Assembly: GCA_902492275.1 (NCBI GenBank)
Contig: CABUKW010000062.1
Location: forward strand, 1 to 15,612
Origin: an uncultured Peptococcaceae bacterium
GTDB taxonomy: Bacteria; Bacillota; Peptococcia; Peptococcales; Peptococcaceae
Reading direction: 5' to 3'
DNA: 15,612 nucleotides
Shown: in pieces, positions 1 to 6,716 of the stretch
Layout of the letters: every line of letters starts with the position of its first letter
Numbering within the stretch: the first letter of the stretch is position 1
The notes under the pieces: generated by a model
Told to the model about the DNA's origin: nothing
Database searches by the model: none
The model's input: the letters and a program-made list of their open reading frames with translations, nothing else
Translations under genes and position numbers: made by a program

Positions 1-751
1 TACCAGCCATGGCCGCAGAAATCACAAAAGCCATCAACTTATAATTGGTGATATTAATCCCGACCGACTGGGCAGCAATCTTATTATCCCGCAGCGCCAT
101 GATGGCCCGTCCGCTTTTGCTGTTAACCAGATGAAAGATAATAATCAAGCAAACCATAATCAGCACAAACCCGGCAGTGAAACTAGCTACACGGGGAATA
201 CTGGTGAGCCCCATAGGTCCGTTAATCAGCACGGTGCCGCCGTCCATCTGCAAGGTATTTTTAATAATACTGAAATGTAAGCCGTTGGCATCTAAGCCCA
301 CATAAAGATTATTGACAATGCCTTTGATAATTTCCCCAAAGGCCAATGTTACAATCGCCAGATAGTCGCCGCTCAAGCGCAGCACCGGCACCCCTACAAT
401 AACCCCTACAATGGCGGCTACAATACCGCCCACCAGCATAGACAGCACCAATACCACCGGCTTGCTGCTGATATTCTGACTCAGGCAGGAAGCTACTACA
501 ATGCCGCTGAAAGCCCCAGCACTCATAAAGCCGGCATGTCCCAGACTCAATTCCCCCAAAACACCAACAGTCAGATTTAAGGAAATGGCCATTACAATAT
601 ATGCACAAATTGGCACCAACTGCCCGGTTAAACGGCTGGAAATGCTGCCGCTGCCGATAAGAATTTGCACCAGCACGAAAGCGATAATAACCATAGCATA
701 GGTAATCATATTACTGCGAGTTGTTTTATTCATTGTTTTTAATTTACCCAT
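1..751 (-). CDS. livM: Branched-chain amino acid ABC transporter permease LivM (3' end outside window)
   Basis: An open frame of 250 codons runs from an ATG at 751 off the left edge, so the C-terminus is missing. It reads as a polytopic permease. A first hydrophobic helix (about residues 15-35) is followed by the LivM-typical stretch NLTVGVLGELSLGHAGFMS and then further membrane segments. Near the break comes the cytoplasmic coupling segment with RAIMALRDNKIAAQSVGIN, the EAA-like loop that contacts the ATPase. LivM pairs with LivH to form the inner-membrane channel of a HAAT-family importer for leucine, isoleucine, valine or related amino acids. Its start lies 11 bases after the livH stop. 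The ribosome-binding site GAGGTG overlaps that TGA, which implies translational coupling. The ATPase genes livG and livF would be expected beyond the left edge. Substrate specificity cannot be read from the permease. Confidence 0.95.
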   Translation of the reverse strand, partial: MGKLKTMNKTTRSNMITYAMVIIAFVLVQILIGSGSISSRLTGQLVPICAYIVMAISLNLTVGVLGELSLGHAGFMSAGAFSGIVVASCLSQNISSKPVVLVLSMLVGGIVAAIVGVIVGVPVLRLSGDYLAIVTLAFGEIIKGIVNNLYVGLDANGLHFSIIKNTLQMDGGTVLINGPMGLTSIPRVASFTAGFVLIMVCLIIIFHLVNSKSGRAIMALRDNKIAAQSVGINITNYKLMAFVISAAMAG

Positions 752-762
752 AGGAAAACACC

Positions 763-1644
763 TCACACTTTTTCATTGATTTTTTTGCCCAGCAAACCAG
801 TTGGCCGTACTACCAGCACTACAATCAGCACGGCAAATACAATGGCGTCGGACAACTGGGTAGTGATGTAGGCTTTGGCAAAAATTTCGATAACGCCCAG
901 CAAAATCCCACCGATTAAAGCACCGGGAATGGAACCGATACCGCCAAATACAGCAGCAGTAAAAGCTTTAATACCAGGCATAGCGCCGGTGGTTGGCGTT
1001 AAGGTTGGATAGGCAGAACACAACAGCACACCAGCAATGGCAGCCAAAGCTGAACCAATGGCAAAAGTCAGAGAAATGGTTCTGTTTACGCTAATTCCCA
1101 TTAACTGGGCCGCCGCTTTATCCTCCGAAACAGCCCGCATAGCTTTTCCTGTTTTGCTTTTATTTACAAACAGCACTAAGGCCGTCATAATCACAACGCA
1201 AGCAAGGATGGTCACCAACGTCACATAGGAGATAGACAGAGCGCCGTCAAATAATTTTATAGAACCATTGCCTACAACCGATGTAAATACTTTCGGGTTA
1301 GAACTCCATAAAAGCTGCGCCGAATTCTGTAAAAAATAACTCATGCCGATGGCTGTAATCAATACGGCCAACACAGGCGCCTGCCGCAGCGGTTTGTACG
1401 CCAAACGGTCAATGATAATCCCCAGCAATGTGCATACCACCATAGACAGCAGCACGCCGATAATGGGATGCATGCCGTAACGGGTAGTGGCAAAGAAACA
1501 AATATACGCGCCCACCATAATAACATCGCCGTGGGCAAAGTTCAGCATCTTGGCAATTCCATATACCATCGTGTAGCCCAATGCAATGATGGCATAAATA
1601 CTTCCTAGGCTGATACCGCTGATGAGATGGGAGAGAAACACCAT
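763..1644 (-). CDS. livH: Branched-chain amino acid ABC transporter permease LivH
   Basis: The 293-residue product is a typical-length LivH permease. It begins with an amphipathic segment and the family stretch ALGYTMVYGIAKMLNFAHGD (about residues 21-40), then several hydrophobic helices. The EAA-type coupling loop is near residues 165-200 (KAMRAVSEDKAAAQLMGI). It ends with a glycine-rich helix (FGGIGSIPGALIGG) and a last helix before a basic tail. It forms the membrane channel with LivM and receives substrate from the binding lipoprotein encoded just upstream. The ATG at 1644 has GAGGTG eight bases ahead. It is separated from the binding-protein gene by about 190 bases that contain an intrinsic terminator, so its transcription probably depends on read-through. 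A 7-bp inverted repeat (AATTCTG/CAGAATT, about 1683-1715) also lies in its leader. Confidence 0.95.
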   Translation of the reverse strand: MVFLSHLISGISLGSIYAIIALGYTMVYGIAKMLNFAHGDVIMVGAYICFFATTRYGMHPIIGVLLSMVVCTLLGIIIDRLAYKPLRQAPVLAVLITAIGMSYFLQNSAQLLWSSNPKVFTSVVGNGSIKLFDGALSISYVTLVTILACVVIMTALVLFVNKSKTGKAMRAVSEDKAAAQLMGISVNRTISLTFAIGSALAAIAGVLLCSAYPTLTPTTGAMPGIKAFTAAVFGGIGSIPGALIGGILLGVIEIFAKAYITTQLSDAIVFAVLIVVLVVRPTGLLGKKINEKV

Positions 1645-1780
1645 AACAATTCACCTCAATAAAAAAATTAATTTTTCACATAATTCTGTTGTTCCACACA
1701 AAAAATCAGAATTTTTACTTTCGTTTTTGAATATCTGACATCTGTATCGCAGCCTGCTAGAATTATGCTTTATGTAACAA

Positions 1781-1807
1781 AAAAGACCGCCGCACTTGCG
1801 GCGGTCT
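1781..1807 (-). terminator. Intrinsic terminator between binding-protein gene and livH
   Basis: A perfect 10-bp GC-rich stem (1784-1793 with 1798-1807, 4-base loop) is followed on the minus strand by TTTTTTG. It starts about 30 bases after the stop of the binding-protein gene and precedes livH. It probably lets the abundant binding lipoprotein be made in excess over the permeases, with livHM expressed by read-through. Confidence 0.9.
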
Positions 1808-1838
1808 ACTCGCTTTTATCGGATACCTGTACGGTAGA

Positions 1839-3017
1839 TTACATCCCTACATAGGCACCGTTCTGAATTACCATACCTTTTGGAGCCTTGCTGACCTGAC
1901 CAGCTTCATTCCAGGTAGCAGGACCACCAGTTGTCAAACCGCTGAATTCCATGGTGGAGAACTGTTCAATCATCAAATCGTTCAATTCTTCTGCAGTCAT
2001 ATCAGCAGTTGCGCCGGCATTGGTGCAAGCCTGATAGATTGCATAGATGCAGTCATAGCCATCGGCAGCAAACTGGTTTGGCACTTCGCCGCAACGTTCC
2101 TGATATTTGGCAACGAAGTTCTTGGTAGCTTCATCGTCAGCGTCAGCAGAGAATGGGGTCAACAGCATTACGCCTTCTGCCAGAGTGGTATCAAAGCCTT
2201 CCAGAGTCAAAATACCGTCCATACCATCTACACCAAAGAATTTTGGCGCATAACCCATGCTGTTAGCCTGAGTCAAAATCAGAGAAGCGGCGTCATAATA
2301 CATTGGCAGGAACAATAAATCTGCACCGGCATTTTTGGCATCGCTCAACTGTACGGAGAAGTCATTCTGGCTATCGGTAGTGAAGGTTGTTTCGGAAACA
2401 ACTTCCAAACCTAATTCGCCAGCCTTAGCAACGAAGGTATCGCGAATACCAGAGGAATAAGCGTCATCGTTTTTGTAAATGATGGCGATTTTTTCGCCCA
2501 GTTTCTGTTCATAAATGTATTGTGCAGAAGCGGAACCCTGATTGGGGTCTGCGAAGCACATCTGATATACATTGTCTTTGCCTTCTGTTACAGTAGTAGC
2601 AGAAGCAGATGGGGTCAAAGCAAAAATACGGTCATTATAGTTTTCAGCAGATGTTGCAATACCAGGCGTGGTGGTTACAGAACCTAAAGAAATCTGCATT
2701 CCCCAGTCTTTTAAGGTGTTGTATGCGTTTACCGCTTTTTCTGCATCATGAGCGTCGTCTTCATAACGCAGTTCAAACTGAATACCGCCCATAGCATTGA
2801 TTTCCTCTACAGCAATTTCAGCGCCATTTTTTGCAGCGGTACCATAAATTGCTGCGCCGCCGGTTAATGGGCCTGCCCCCCCAATTTTAATAGCTGCTGC
2901 AGTTCCTCCGGAGTTTTCCTCCTGCTTCTGTGCGTCACCGCCGCCGTTTCCGCAGCCGGCAAACATGGTCAGGCCCATGGCCAAAACCAGACCTAATGCA
3001 ATTTTCTTTTTCATCAT
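1839..3017 (-). CDS. livJ: Branched-chain amino acid ABC transporter substrate-binding lipoprotein
   Basis: The 392-residue product starts with a basic n-region (MMKKK), a hydrophobic core and the lipobox MFAGC, with the acylated cysteine at about residue 22. A Gly/Asp/Gln-rich linker follows. The mature part is a type I periplasmic-binding fold of the LivJ family. It has IKIGGAGPLTGGAAIYG at its start, AVEEINAMGGI, the hinge-region EKIAIIYKNDDAYSSG, and GADLLFLPMYYDAASLI in the second lobe. It captures the amino acid outside the membrane and delivers it to LivHM. The start has an AAGGGGG ribosome site 8 bases upstream; the second ATG directly after it is an alternative. It is the first gene of the liv cluster, with its own promoter and a palindrome over the -10. 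Ligand identity (Leu/Ile/Val or another amino acid) cannot be decided here. Confidence 0.93.
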   Translation of the reverse strand: MMKKKIALGLVLAMGLTMFAGCGNGGGDAQKQEENSGGTAAAIKIGGAGPLTGGAAIYGTAAKNGAEIAVEEINAMGGIQFELRYEDDAHDAEKAVNAYNTLKDWGMQISLGSVTTTPGIATSAENYNDRIFALTPSASATTVTEGKDNVYQMCFADPNQGSASAQYIYEQKLGEKIAIIYKNDDAYSSGIRDTFVAKAGELGLEVVSETTFTTDSQNDFSVQLSDAKNAGADLLFLPMYYDAASLILTQANSMGYAPKFFGVDGMDGILTLEGFDTTLAEGVMLLTPFSADADDEATKNFVAKYQERCGEVPNQFAADGYDCIYAIYQACTNAGATADMTAEELNDLMIEQFSTMEFSGLTTGGPATWNEAGQVSKAPKGMVIQNGAYVGM

Positions 3018-3082
3018 GAGAATATCCCCCTTAAAATTTTTCCTACACTTTTCTGTTCTATATCTGTTTTTGAAAAGTATCT

Positions 3083-3121
3083 TGTATTATATAATACATG
3101 ATTTTCTAGCTTTTGCAATGG
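3083..3121 (-). promoter_or_regulatory. Promoter of the liv binding-protein gene with 16-bp palindrome
   Basis: On the minus strand a TTGCAA -35 (about 3115-3120) is separated by 16 bases from TATTAT. A perfect 16-bp palindrome, TGTATTATATAATACA at 3083-3098, covers the -10 and could be an operator for a dimeric repressor. The palindrome also contains TATAAT, so part of its symmetry could be promoter-driven. The start codon is 66 bases downstream of the palindrome. Confidence 0.55.
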
Positions 3122-3160
3122 TTTTTTTACAATTTTCCGAACTTTTTTTCATGGCTTCCA

Positions 3161-3196
3161 TAAATAAAAACAGCAATGAAAACATGTCCATTGCTG
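3161..3196 (-). terminator. Intrinsic terminator downstream of spoIIP-like gene
   Basis: An 8-bp stem CAGCAATG/CATTGCTG (3171-3178 with 3189-3196, 10-base loop) is followed on the minus strand by TTTTTATTTA. It begins 30 bases after the stop codon of the SpoIIP-like gene and separates it from the liv promoter. Confidence 0.8.
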
Positions 3197-3226
3197 CGCA
3201 TTTCTTCACAAGCTTGCAAACCCTAT

Positions 3227-4216
3227 TCAATTCTCGTCTTGCAGCACTTCATAAACAACCTGGGCAAAACATTCCATGGCGTAGTTGGCTTCCTCTTGGG
3301 TATTTAAATCGGAGCCGATTTCCAACAGCACTGCATGAGGATGCACTTGCTGATTATACCGTCCTGTTTCTTTTACTCGAATGGTATCCCGCAGCAATCC
3401 AGGATACAACGCATTGCATTTCGTCTCCAGCTGTCGGGCGAAGGCCAGATTTTCCTGCCAGTTATCCTGATTGGCACCAATCACCAGCATAATGCGAGCC
3501 GCCGCCTTGCCGTTGATGGTGGCGGTAGTCGGCGCTTTAGAAGTAAAGCCTGCATCACGGTGAATGTCAAAAACGGCTTTCGCATTGGGATTGGCTTTTA
3601 ATAATTGCTGTACTGTAGACAACGAATTTTGATAAGAACGGTTATAATTGGGATAATCGTGCAGCGTGGTATTATGCACCGTGCGGATACCATATTTTTG
3701 TTGCAGCGCCGCCTGAAACACCTCGGCAGCCTGTACCACACCGCCATTTCTGCCTTCCAATTTGCTGACGCCATCGGTGGGCAAATAGGTTTCGGTATTA
3801 TGGGTGTGATATAAAATGACCTGAACCGCCTCAGAAATTGTCATATCCTGCACCTTTTCAAAGCGATGCTTCCAGCTATCGGAAACAAAAGCCGATGCAT
3901 AAAAAGCTTCTTCCTCCGTCACCAGCTTGGTAATGGTAGATGCTTTCTCCTGCAAAACGGGAAAACCGCTGACCAATTGATGATAAGGGCTAACCGGAAT
4001 GGTGCCGCTGATAAACTGCCACAGCAAATAGGACATGGGCTGCCCGCTCTGCCCCAAGCTCCAGCCAGCCATCATCCAGCTCTGCCATTGCTCCTCATCC
4101 TCAGCAGCTAGTCCACTAACCTGCCAGAAGCTGTTGCCGCAACCAGACAGCAAAACGATGAGCAGACACCACGGCAGCACGGTCTTCAGTGTTCTTCGAA
4201 AATTCTGAAACATCAT
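3227..4216 (-). CDS. spoIIP: Stage II sporulation protein P (SpoIIP)-like cell-wall hydrolase, lipoprotein
   Basis: The 329-residue product matches the SpoIIP family, zinc-dependent amidase/endopeptidases that thin septal peptidoglycan at the start of engulfment. The catalytic landmarks are in the expected order: YHTHNTETY at 136-144, DIHRDAG at 217-223 and LLEIGSD at 297-303. These carry the histidines and glutamate expected to bind zinc. The N-terminus is a basic stretch, a hydrophobic core and the lipobox LLSGC with Cys26, so it is predicted to be a lipoprotein. Classical SpoIIP is instead held by an N-terminal membrane helix. The ATG at 4216 has AAGGGA five bases before it. It is divergent from rpsT as in Bacillus, but the gpr gene that normally sits between the two is absent. 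It could be a genuine sporulation enzyme or a relic reused for envelope remodelling in a non-sporulating lineage. Confidence 0.86.
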   Translation of the reverse strand: MMFQNFRRTLKTVLPWCLLIVLLSGCGNSFWQVSGLAAEDEEQWQSWMMAGWSLGQSGQPMSYLLWQFISGTIPVSPYHQLVSGFPVLQEKASTITKLVTEEEAFYASAFVSDSWKHRFEKVQDMTISEAVQVILYHTHNTETYLPTDGVSKLEGRNGGVVQAAEVFQAALQQKYGIRTVHNTTLHDYPNYNRSYQNSLSTVQQLLKANPNAKAVFDIHRDAGFTSKAPTTATINGKAAARIMLVIGANQDNWQENLAFARQLETKCNALYPGLLRDTIRVKETGRYNQQVHPHAVLLEIGSDLNTQEEANYAMECFAQVVYEVLQDEN

Positions 4217-4285
4217 ACTCGTCCCTTTTTCTGCTTTGAATTTTTTTATATTTATATATATATGAACGAATTGCAGCGATTATTC

Positions 4286-4314
4286 TTGCTTTTTTTAAAT
4301 CTGCATGGTAGAAT
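4286..4314 (+). promoter_or_regulatory. rpsT promoter
   Basis: TTGCTT at 4286-4291 and TAGAAT at 4309-4314 are separated by 17 bases. TGG directly before the -10 gives an extended -10. The predicted start near 4321 leaves a leader of about 95 bases before the rpsT start codon. Confidence 0.7.
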
Positions 4315-4360
4315 ATTATCTGTTCAAATTTCCGAGCAAATTTTTACATATTGTAAATCC

Positions 4361-4389
4361 AGCGGGAGCCACGTCCTGTTCCCGTTTTT
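4361..4389 (+). promoter_or_regulatory. Terminator-like hairpin in rpsT leader (possible attenuator)
   Basis: A stem of about 9 bp (4361-4369 with 4378-4386, two G-U pairs, 8-base loop) ends in a run of T. It lies inside the rpsT leader, about 13 bases upstream of the ribosome-binding site. It has the shape of an intrinsic terminator in front of a ribosomal protein gene, which suggests attenuation or feedback control. Confidence 0.5.
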
Positions 4390-4416
4390 GCGAAGTAACT
4401 GAAGGAGGTGACAATC

Positions 4417-4677
4417 TTGGCTAACATCAAATCTGCAGCTAAGCGTGCCCAAATCGCTAAAGTTCGTACTTTAAGAAACAAAAGCGCTATGTCTAAAGTA
4501 AAAACCACTATCAAAGGTGTAGAAGCTGCTGTAGCAGCAAGCGATGCAGAAGCAGCAAAAGCAGCTTTAGCAGTTGCTGTCAAAACAATTGACAAAGCAG
4601 CATCCAAAGGTATTCTGCATAAAAACAACGCAGCAAACAAAAAATCTCGTTTAACAAAAATGGTTAACGCTATGTAA
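4417..4677 (+). CDS. rpsT: 30S ribosomal protein S20 (bS20)
   Basis: The 86-residue, strongly basic, alanine- and lysine-rich product begins LANIKSAAKRAQIAK and ends near RLTKMVNAM, as expected for bS20, which binds 16S rRNA in the small subunit. I place the start at TTG 4417. The ideal ribosome site AAGGAGGTG (4402-4410) ends six bases before it, and family members begin M-A-N-I-K-S. A GTG at 4408 is in frame but lies inside the ribosome site, so it is not a plausible start. A non-AUG start is a known feature of S20 genes in several bacteria and can limit expression. The gene stands alone, divergent from spoIIP, and ends in a strong two-way terminator. Confidence 0.97.
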   Translation: MANIKSAAKRAQIAKVRTLRNKSAMSKVKTTIKGVEAAVAASDAEAAKAALAVAVKTIDKAASKGILHKNNAANKKSRLTKMVNAM

Positions 4678-4695
4678 TCTCAGCTTACGCTGCAT

Positions 4696-4755
4696 AAAAA
4701 AACAGAGGCTGATGGAAGAAACACAATTTCTTTTCCATCAGCCTCTGTTTTTCCA
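4696..4755. terminator. Bidirectional terminator between rpsT and cupin gene
   Basis: A perfect 17-bp stem (4701-4717 with 4733-4749, 15-base loop) is flanked by A-runs on the left and T-runs on the right, so it can stop transcripts from both convergent genes. Confidence 0.93.
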
Positions 4756-4769
4756 TAAACCAATAGGTT

Positions 4770-5099
4770 TTAAAAAACAACCACCAGCAGCATTTTAAAA
4801 TTTTCTTTACCATATACAGCATGAGGATGCTGCGCCGGCATCACTATGGAATCGCCCTCTTGCAGCTCGTAGTCCACGCCGTCGATGGTAATGCGTCCTA
4901 CGCCATCCAAACAGGTGACAAAGGCATCGCCTTTTGACTCATGGGTGCTGATTTCCTCCCCTTTCGCAAAAGAGAACAACGTCACACTGACTGCGCTGTT
5001 TTGCACCAGTGTTTTGCTCACAACCTGGCCATCTTGATAGGACACTTCTTCTTTCAGTTTTACCACTTCTGCTTTCCTGATATTTTTCATAATTTCCAT
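4770..5099 (-). CDS. Small single-domain cupin protein
   Basis: The 109-residue product is a compact cupin. The first cupin motif region is GEEISTHESKGDAFVTCLDG (about residues 47-66). Only one histidine of the usual pair is kept there and the glutamate is replaced by aspartate. The second motif region GDSIVMPAQHPHAVYG contains two histidines. The fold is a small beta-barrel that often binds a metal or small ligand. The altered first motif makes a standard dioxygenase function uncertain, and many such proteins have unknown ligands. I start at ATG 5099, because GGAGG lies 8 bases ahead of it. The longer TTG-initiated frame would begin on top of that ribosome site. A 7-bp inverted repeat (5207-5227) lies about 110 bases upstream of the start. 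No substrate can be assigned. Confidence 0.82.
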   Translation of the reverse strand: MEIMKNIRKAEVVKLKEEVSYQDGQVVSKTLVQNSAVSVTLFSFAKGEEISTHESKGDAFVTCLDGVGRITIDGVDYELQEGDSIVMPAQHPHAVYGKENFKMLLVVVF

Positions 5100-5206
5100 G
5101 GTATCATCCTCCAATTTTTATCATTGCCAATCCTGCAAAAATCATTCCTCTTTATCGCCTGTGATATGCGCAAATTAGCCCAAAAAGCAACGCTTGATTT
5201 TTTTAA

Positions 5207-5227
5207 CAGCATATACGTTTTATGCTG
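5207..5227. repeat. Inverted repeat CAGCATA/TATGCTG upstream of cupin gene
   Basis: Perfect 7-bp arms (5207-5213 and 5221-5227) flank a 7-base spacer. There is no T-run on the minus-strand exit side, so it is not an ordinary terminator for the GNAT gene. It may be an operator or an mRNA hairpin for the cupin gene. Confidence 0.4.
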
Positions 5228-5259
5228 CACAAGCAAAAACAATCTTGTCAAATGGAACG

Positions 5260-5763
5260 TCAAGGCACCTGATAGACCATATCATAGGCTGACCACCGCG
5301 CCCCTTTATATTCCATAGCCATCGGGTAATAGGCTTCTTCCCGAAAACCCACTTTTTGATAGCAGCGCCGGGCCGCCTGATTATTTTCAAACACCCGCAG
5401 GGTAATACGCTGCATTTGCAGCAATTCCACAGCATACTGCACCGCGAGCCGCAGCATCTGGGTACCGTAACCCTTGCCGCGGCTTCTGCTGCTGACGATG
5501 ATATAACAGAAATGAATACTGTTTTTCTCGTAATCAGCTTTGGTCATGCACAAAAATCCTACCGGTTCTCCCCGCTCATCTAAAGCGGTCACCAGATAGG
5601 TGCGTTCTTCCTCCAGTTGGGCTGCAGCAAAACGCTGAAACTGATCCTCTGATAAAGGCCAGCGTAATCTTCCTGCCGCCCATTTTTGAAAAGCTTCCTC
5701 CTCAGTCAGCCAACTGACAATCTTTCTGGCATCGCTGTTTTTATAGGTTCGTAAACGCAGCAT
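5260..5763 (-). CDS. GNAT-family N-acetyltransferase
   Basis: The 167-residue product (MLRLRTYKNSDARKIVSWL...) has the GNAT layout of the RimJ/RimL type. An N-terminal strand with R-x-R-x-Y is followed by a beta-strand pair around VTALDERGEPVGFLCM (about residues 60-75). The acetyl-CoA pyrophosphate-binding motif SRGKGYG follows at about residues 95-101. The C-terminal NNQAARRCYQKVGF segment (about 128-141) is typical of the family. It transfers acetyl from acetyl-CoA to an amine; the target (protein N-terminus, antibiotic, polyamine) cannot be told. The start at ATG 5763 has AGAGG nine bases upstream and lies downstream of a promoter (5797-5824). The 15-codon longer frame would start inside that promoter. 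Confidence 0.87.
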   Translation of the reverse strand: MLRLRTYKNSDARKIVSWLTEEEAFQKWAAGRLRWPLSEDQFQRFAAAQLEEERTYLVTALDERGEPVGFLCMTKADYEKNSIHFCYIIVSSRSRGKGYGTQMLRLAVQYAVELLQMQRITLRVFENNQAARRCYQKVGFREEAYYPMAMEYKGARWSAYDMVYQVP

Positions 5764-5796
5764 CTTTTCACATCCTCTTTTATATCCCTCTAGTAC

Positions 5797-5824
5797 AGCA
5801 TAACACATCGCCTTTGTTTTTGAA
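5797..5824 (-). promoter_or_regulatory. Promoter of the GNAT gene
   Basis: On the minus strand TTCAAA (5819-5824) is separated by 16 bases from TATGCT (5797-5802). TGT directly before the -10 makes it an extended -10. The predicted start near 5790 agrees with translation starting at 5763. Confidence 0.5.
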
Positions 5825-5887
5825 ATATCCTTCCTGCATTTCTATTCAAATAAAACCGCAAGAATGAGAAAGACAGCACCGCAGGGT

Positions 5888-5915
5888 TTGACAAACGAAA
5901 AATGCACTGTATAAT
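5888..5915 (+). promoter_or_regulatory. Full-consensus sigma-70 promoter, plus strand
   Basis: TTGACA at 5888-5893 and TATAAT at 5910-5915 both match the consensus exactly, with a 16-base spacer. No intact gene follows. The next 190 bases contain no ATG on the plus strand, and the only open frame downstream is broken. It may be the surviving promoter of the decayed gene at 6024-6594, or it may drive an unrecognised RNA. Confidence 0.65.
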
Positions 5916-5929
5916 AAACAAGAAGACTC

Positions 5930-6630
5930 GACATATATCGCAAACTACTTTGTTCTGATATTACACATTCTATTTAATCAATAAAATTACAAATTAACTC
6001 AAATAACTTTTACTATCTCATAATTTAATACTATTGCAAATAGTAGCTATCACGCTATAAGAATATTAAGTTTATTTAAGCATATTCTTGTGCAAGAAAT
6101 CCGCCGTGATGCAGAACAAGGCATCCTTCTTTACCGTCAACAAATAGAAAAAAGGCTCAAATTTAGAAATTCTGTTATTAGAAAATTTTGATTCACACTA
6201 TTTAAATAGCGTAGCGCATAAAATAGAAGATTATTCTTTCCAGTATCGTGAATTATACACCTCTTGCTATAATAAAATTGAAGGATTTTCAAATATCTCG
6301 GCCCAATCTTATTTATTAAAGGGATTATCTAATATCAGCAAAGGTACCGGCGATATAATTGCAAAAATTCCACTCGTAAGTAACTCTTTGATTGATGAAA
6401 CACTCGTTGATTTTGGTAATAAACTCTATGATTTGAATACCAAAAAATCTGAAAAAACGATGAAACATTTTGTTGATAGTTCTGACACTTGTGTACAACC
6501 ATTTATTGATAATATAAACACTATCAACAAAATATACAATCAAACAACAGAAGTTCTATTTGATTCAAATAATCTTTATTTACTCTCATCATAACATTGA
6601 ACTAAACCACTTTTAGCAATTTTATTACGG
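5930..6630. other. AT-rich island between GNAT gene and blaR1-like gene
   Basis: By eye this stretch falls to roughly 25-35 percent GC, clearly lower than the genes on either side. Its codon use (many AAT, ATT, TTA) differs from the flanking genes. It holds a strong promoter at its left edge and a broken plus-strand ORF. No flanking direct repeats, tRNA or transposase are visible. It looks like acquired DNA that is decaying. Confidence 0.55.
6024..6594 (+). pseudogene. Frameshifted ORF of unknown family
   Basis: Two open frames join into one protein-like sequence. The first runs from 6024 (just after a stop) to a TGA at 6189 and includes QEIRRDAEQGILLYRQQIEK. The second is one base ahead, open from 6148 to TAA 6594, and includes LLENFDSHYLNSVAHKIEDY and then SNISKGTGDIIAKIPL. 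They overlap at 6148-6188. Deleting a single A near 6166 would fuse them into about 190 residues, largely helical and charged with no clear membrane segment. No ATG starts the first frame; GTG 6090 is possible but has no ribosome site. An ATG at 6109 is in the second frame but hits an amber stop at 6145. I do not recognise the family. It is most likely a truncated, frameshifted remnant; a translational frameshift is less likely. Confidence 0.5.
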
Positions 6631-6633
6631 CGC

Positions 6634-6691
6634 AAAAAAATAAGAGCTGCTGTCTGAGAATTTTACATGACCTTCCCAGGCAGAAGCTCTT
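6634..6691 (-). terminator. Terminator of the blaI-blaR1-like operon
   Basis: A 15-bp imperfect stem (6642-6656 with 6677-6691, one mismatch and one G-U pair) is followed on the minus strand by TATTTTTTTG. It begins about 25 bases after the stop codon of the M56 peptidase gene. Confidence 0.8.
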
Positions 6692-6716
6692 AAGTGCGTT
6701 CTTCTTAAATAAATTT

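Noticed and set aside
2965..3492. 175-codon plus-strand ORF across the liv promoter and spoIIP end
   Set aside because: It is antisense to two well-supported genes and crosses the terminator and promoter between them. Its sequence has no recognisable domain.
4408..4416. GTG 4408 as the rpsT start
   Set aside because: The GTG is part of the AAGGAGGTG ribosome site. TTG 4417 has correct spacing and gives the family N-terminus.
4344..4640. 98-codon minus-strand ORF over rpsT
   Set aside because: It is the antisense shadow of the alanine-rich rpsT coding sequence and leader.
6325..6543. 72-codon minus-strand ORF in the AT-rich island
   Set aside because: The plus-strand frame over the same bases is longer and more protein-like. 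The minus frame has no ribosome site or recognisable features.
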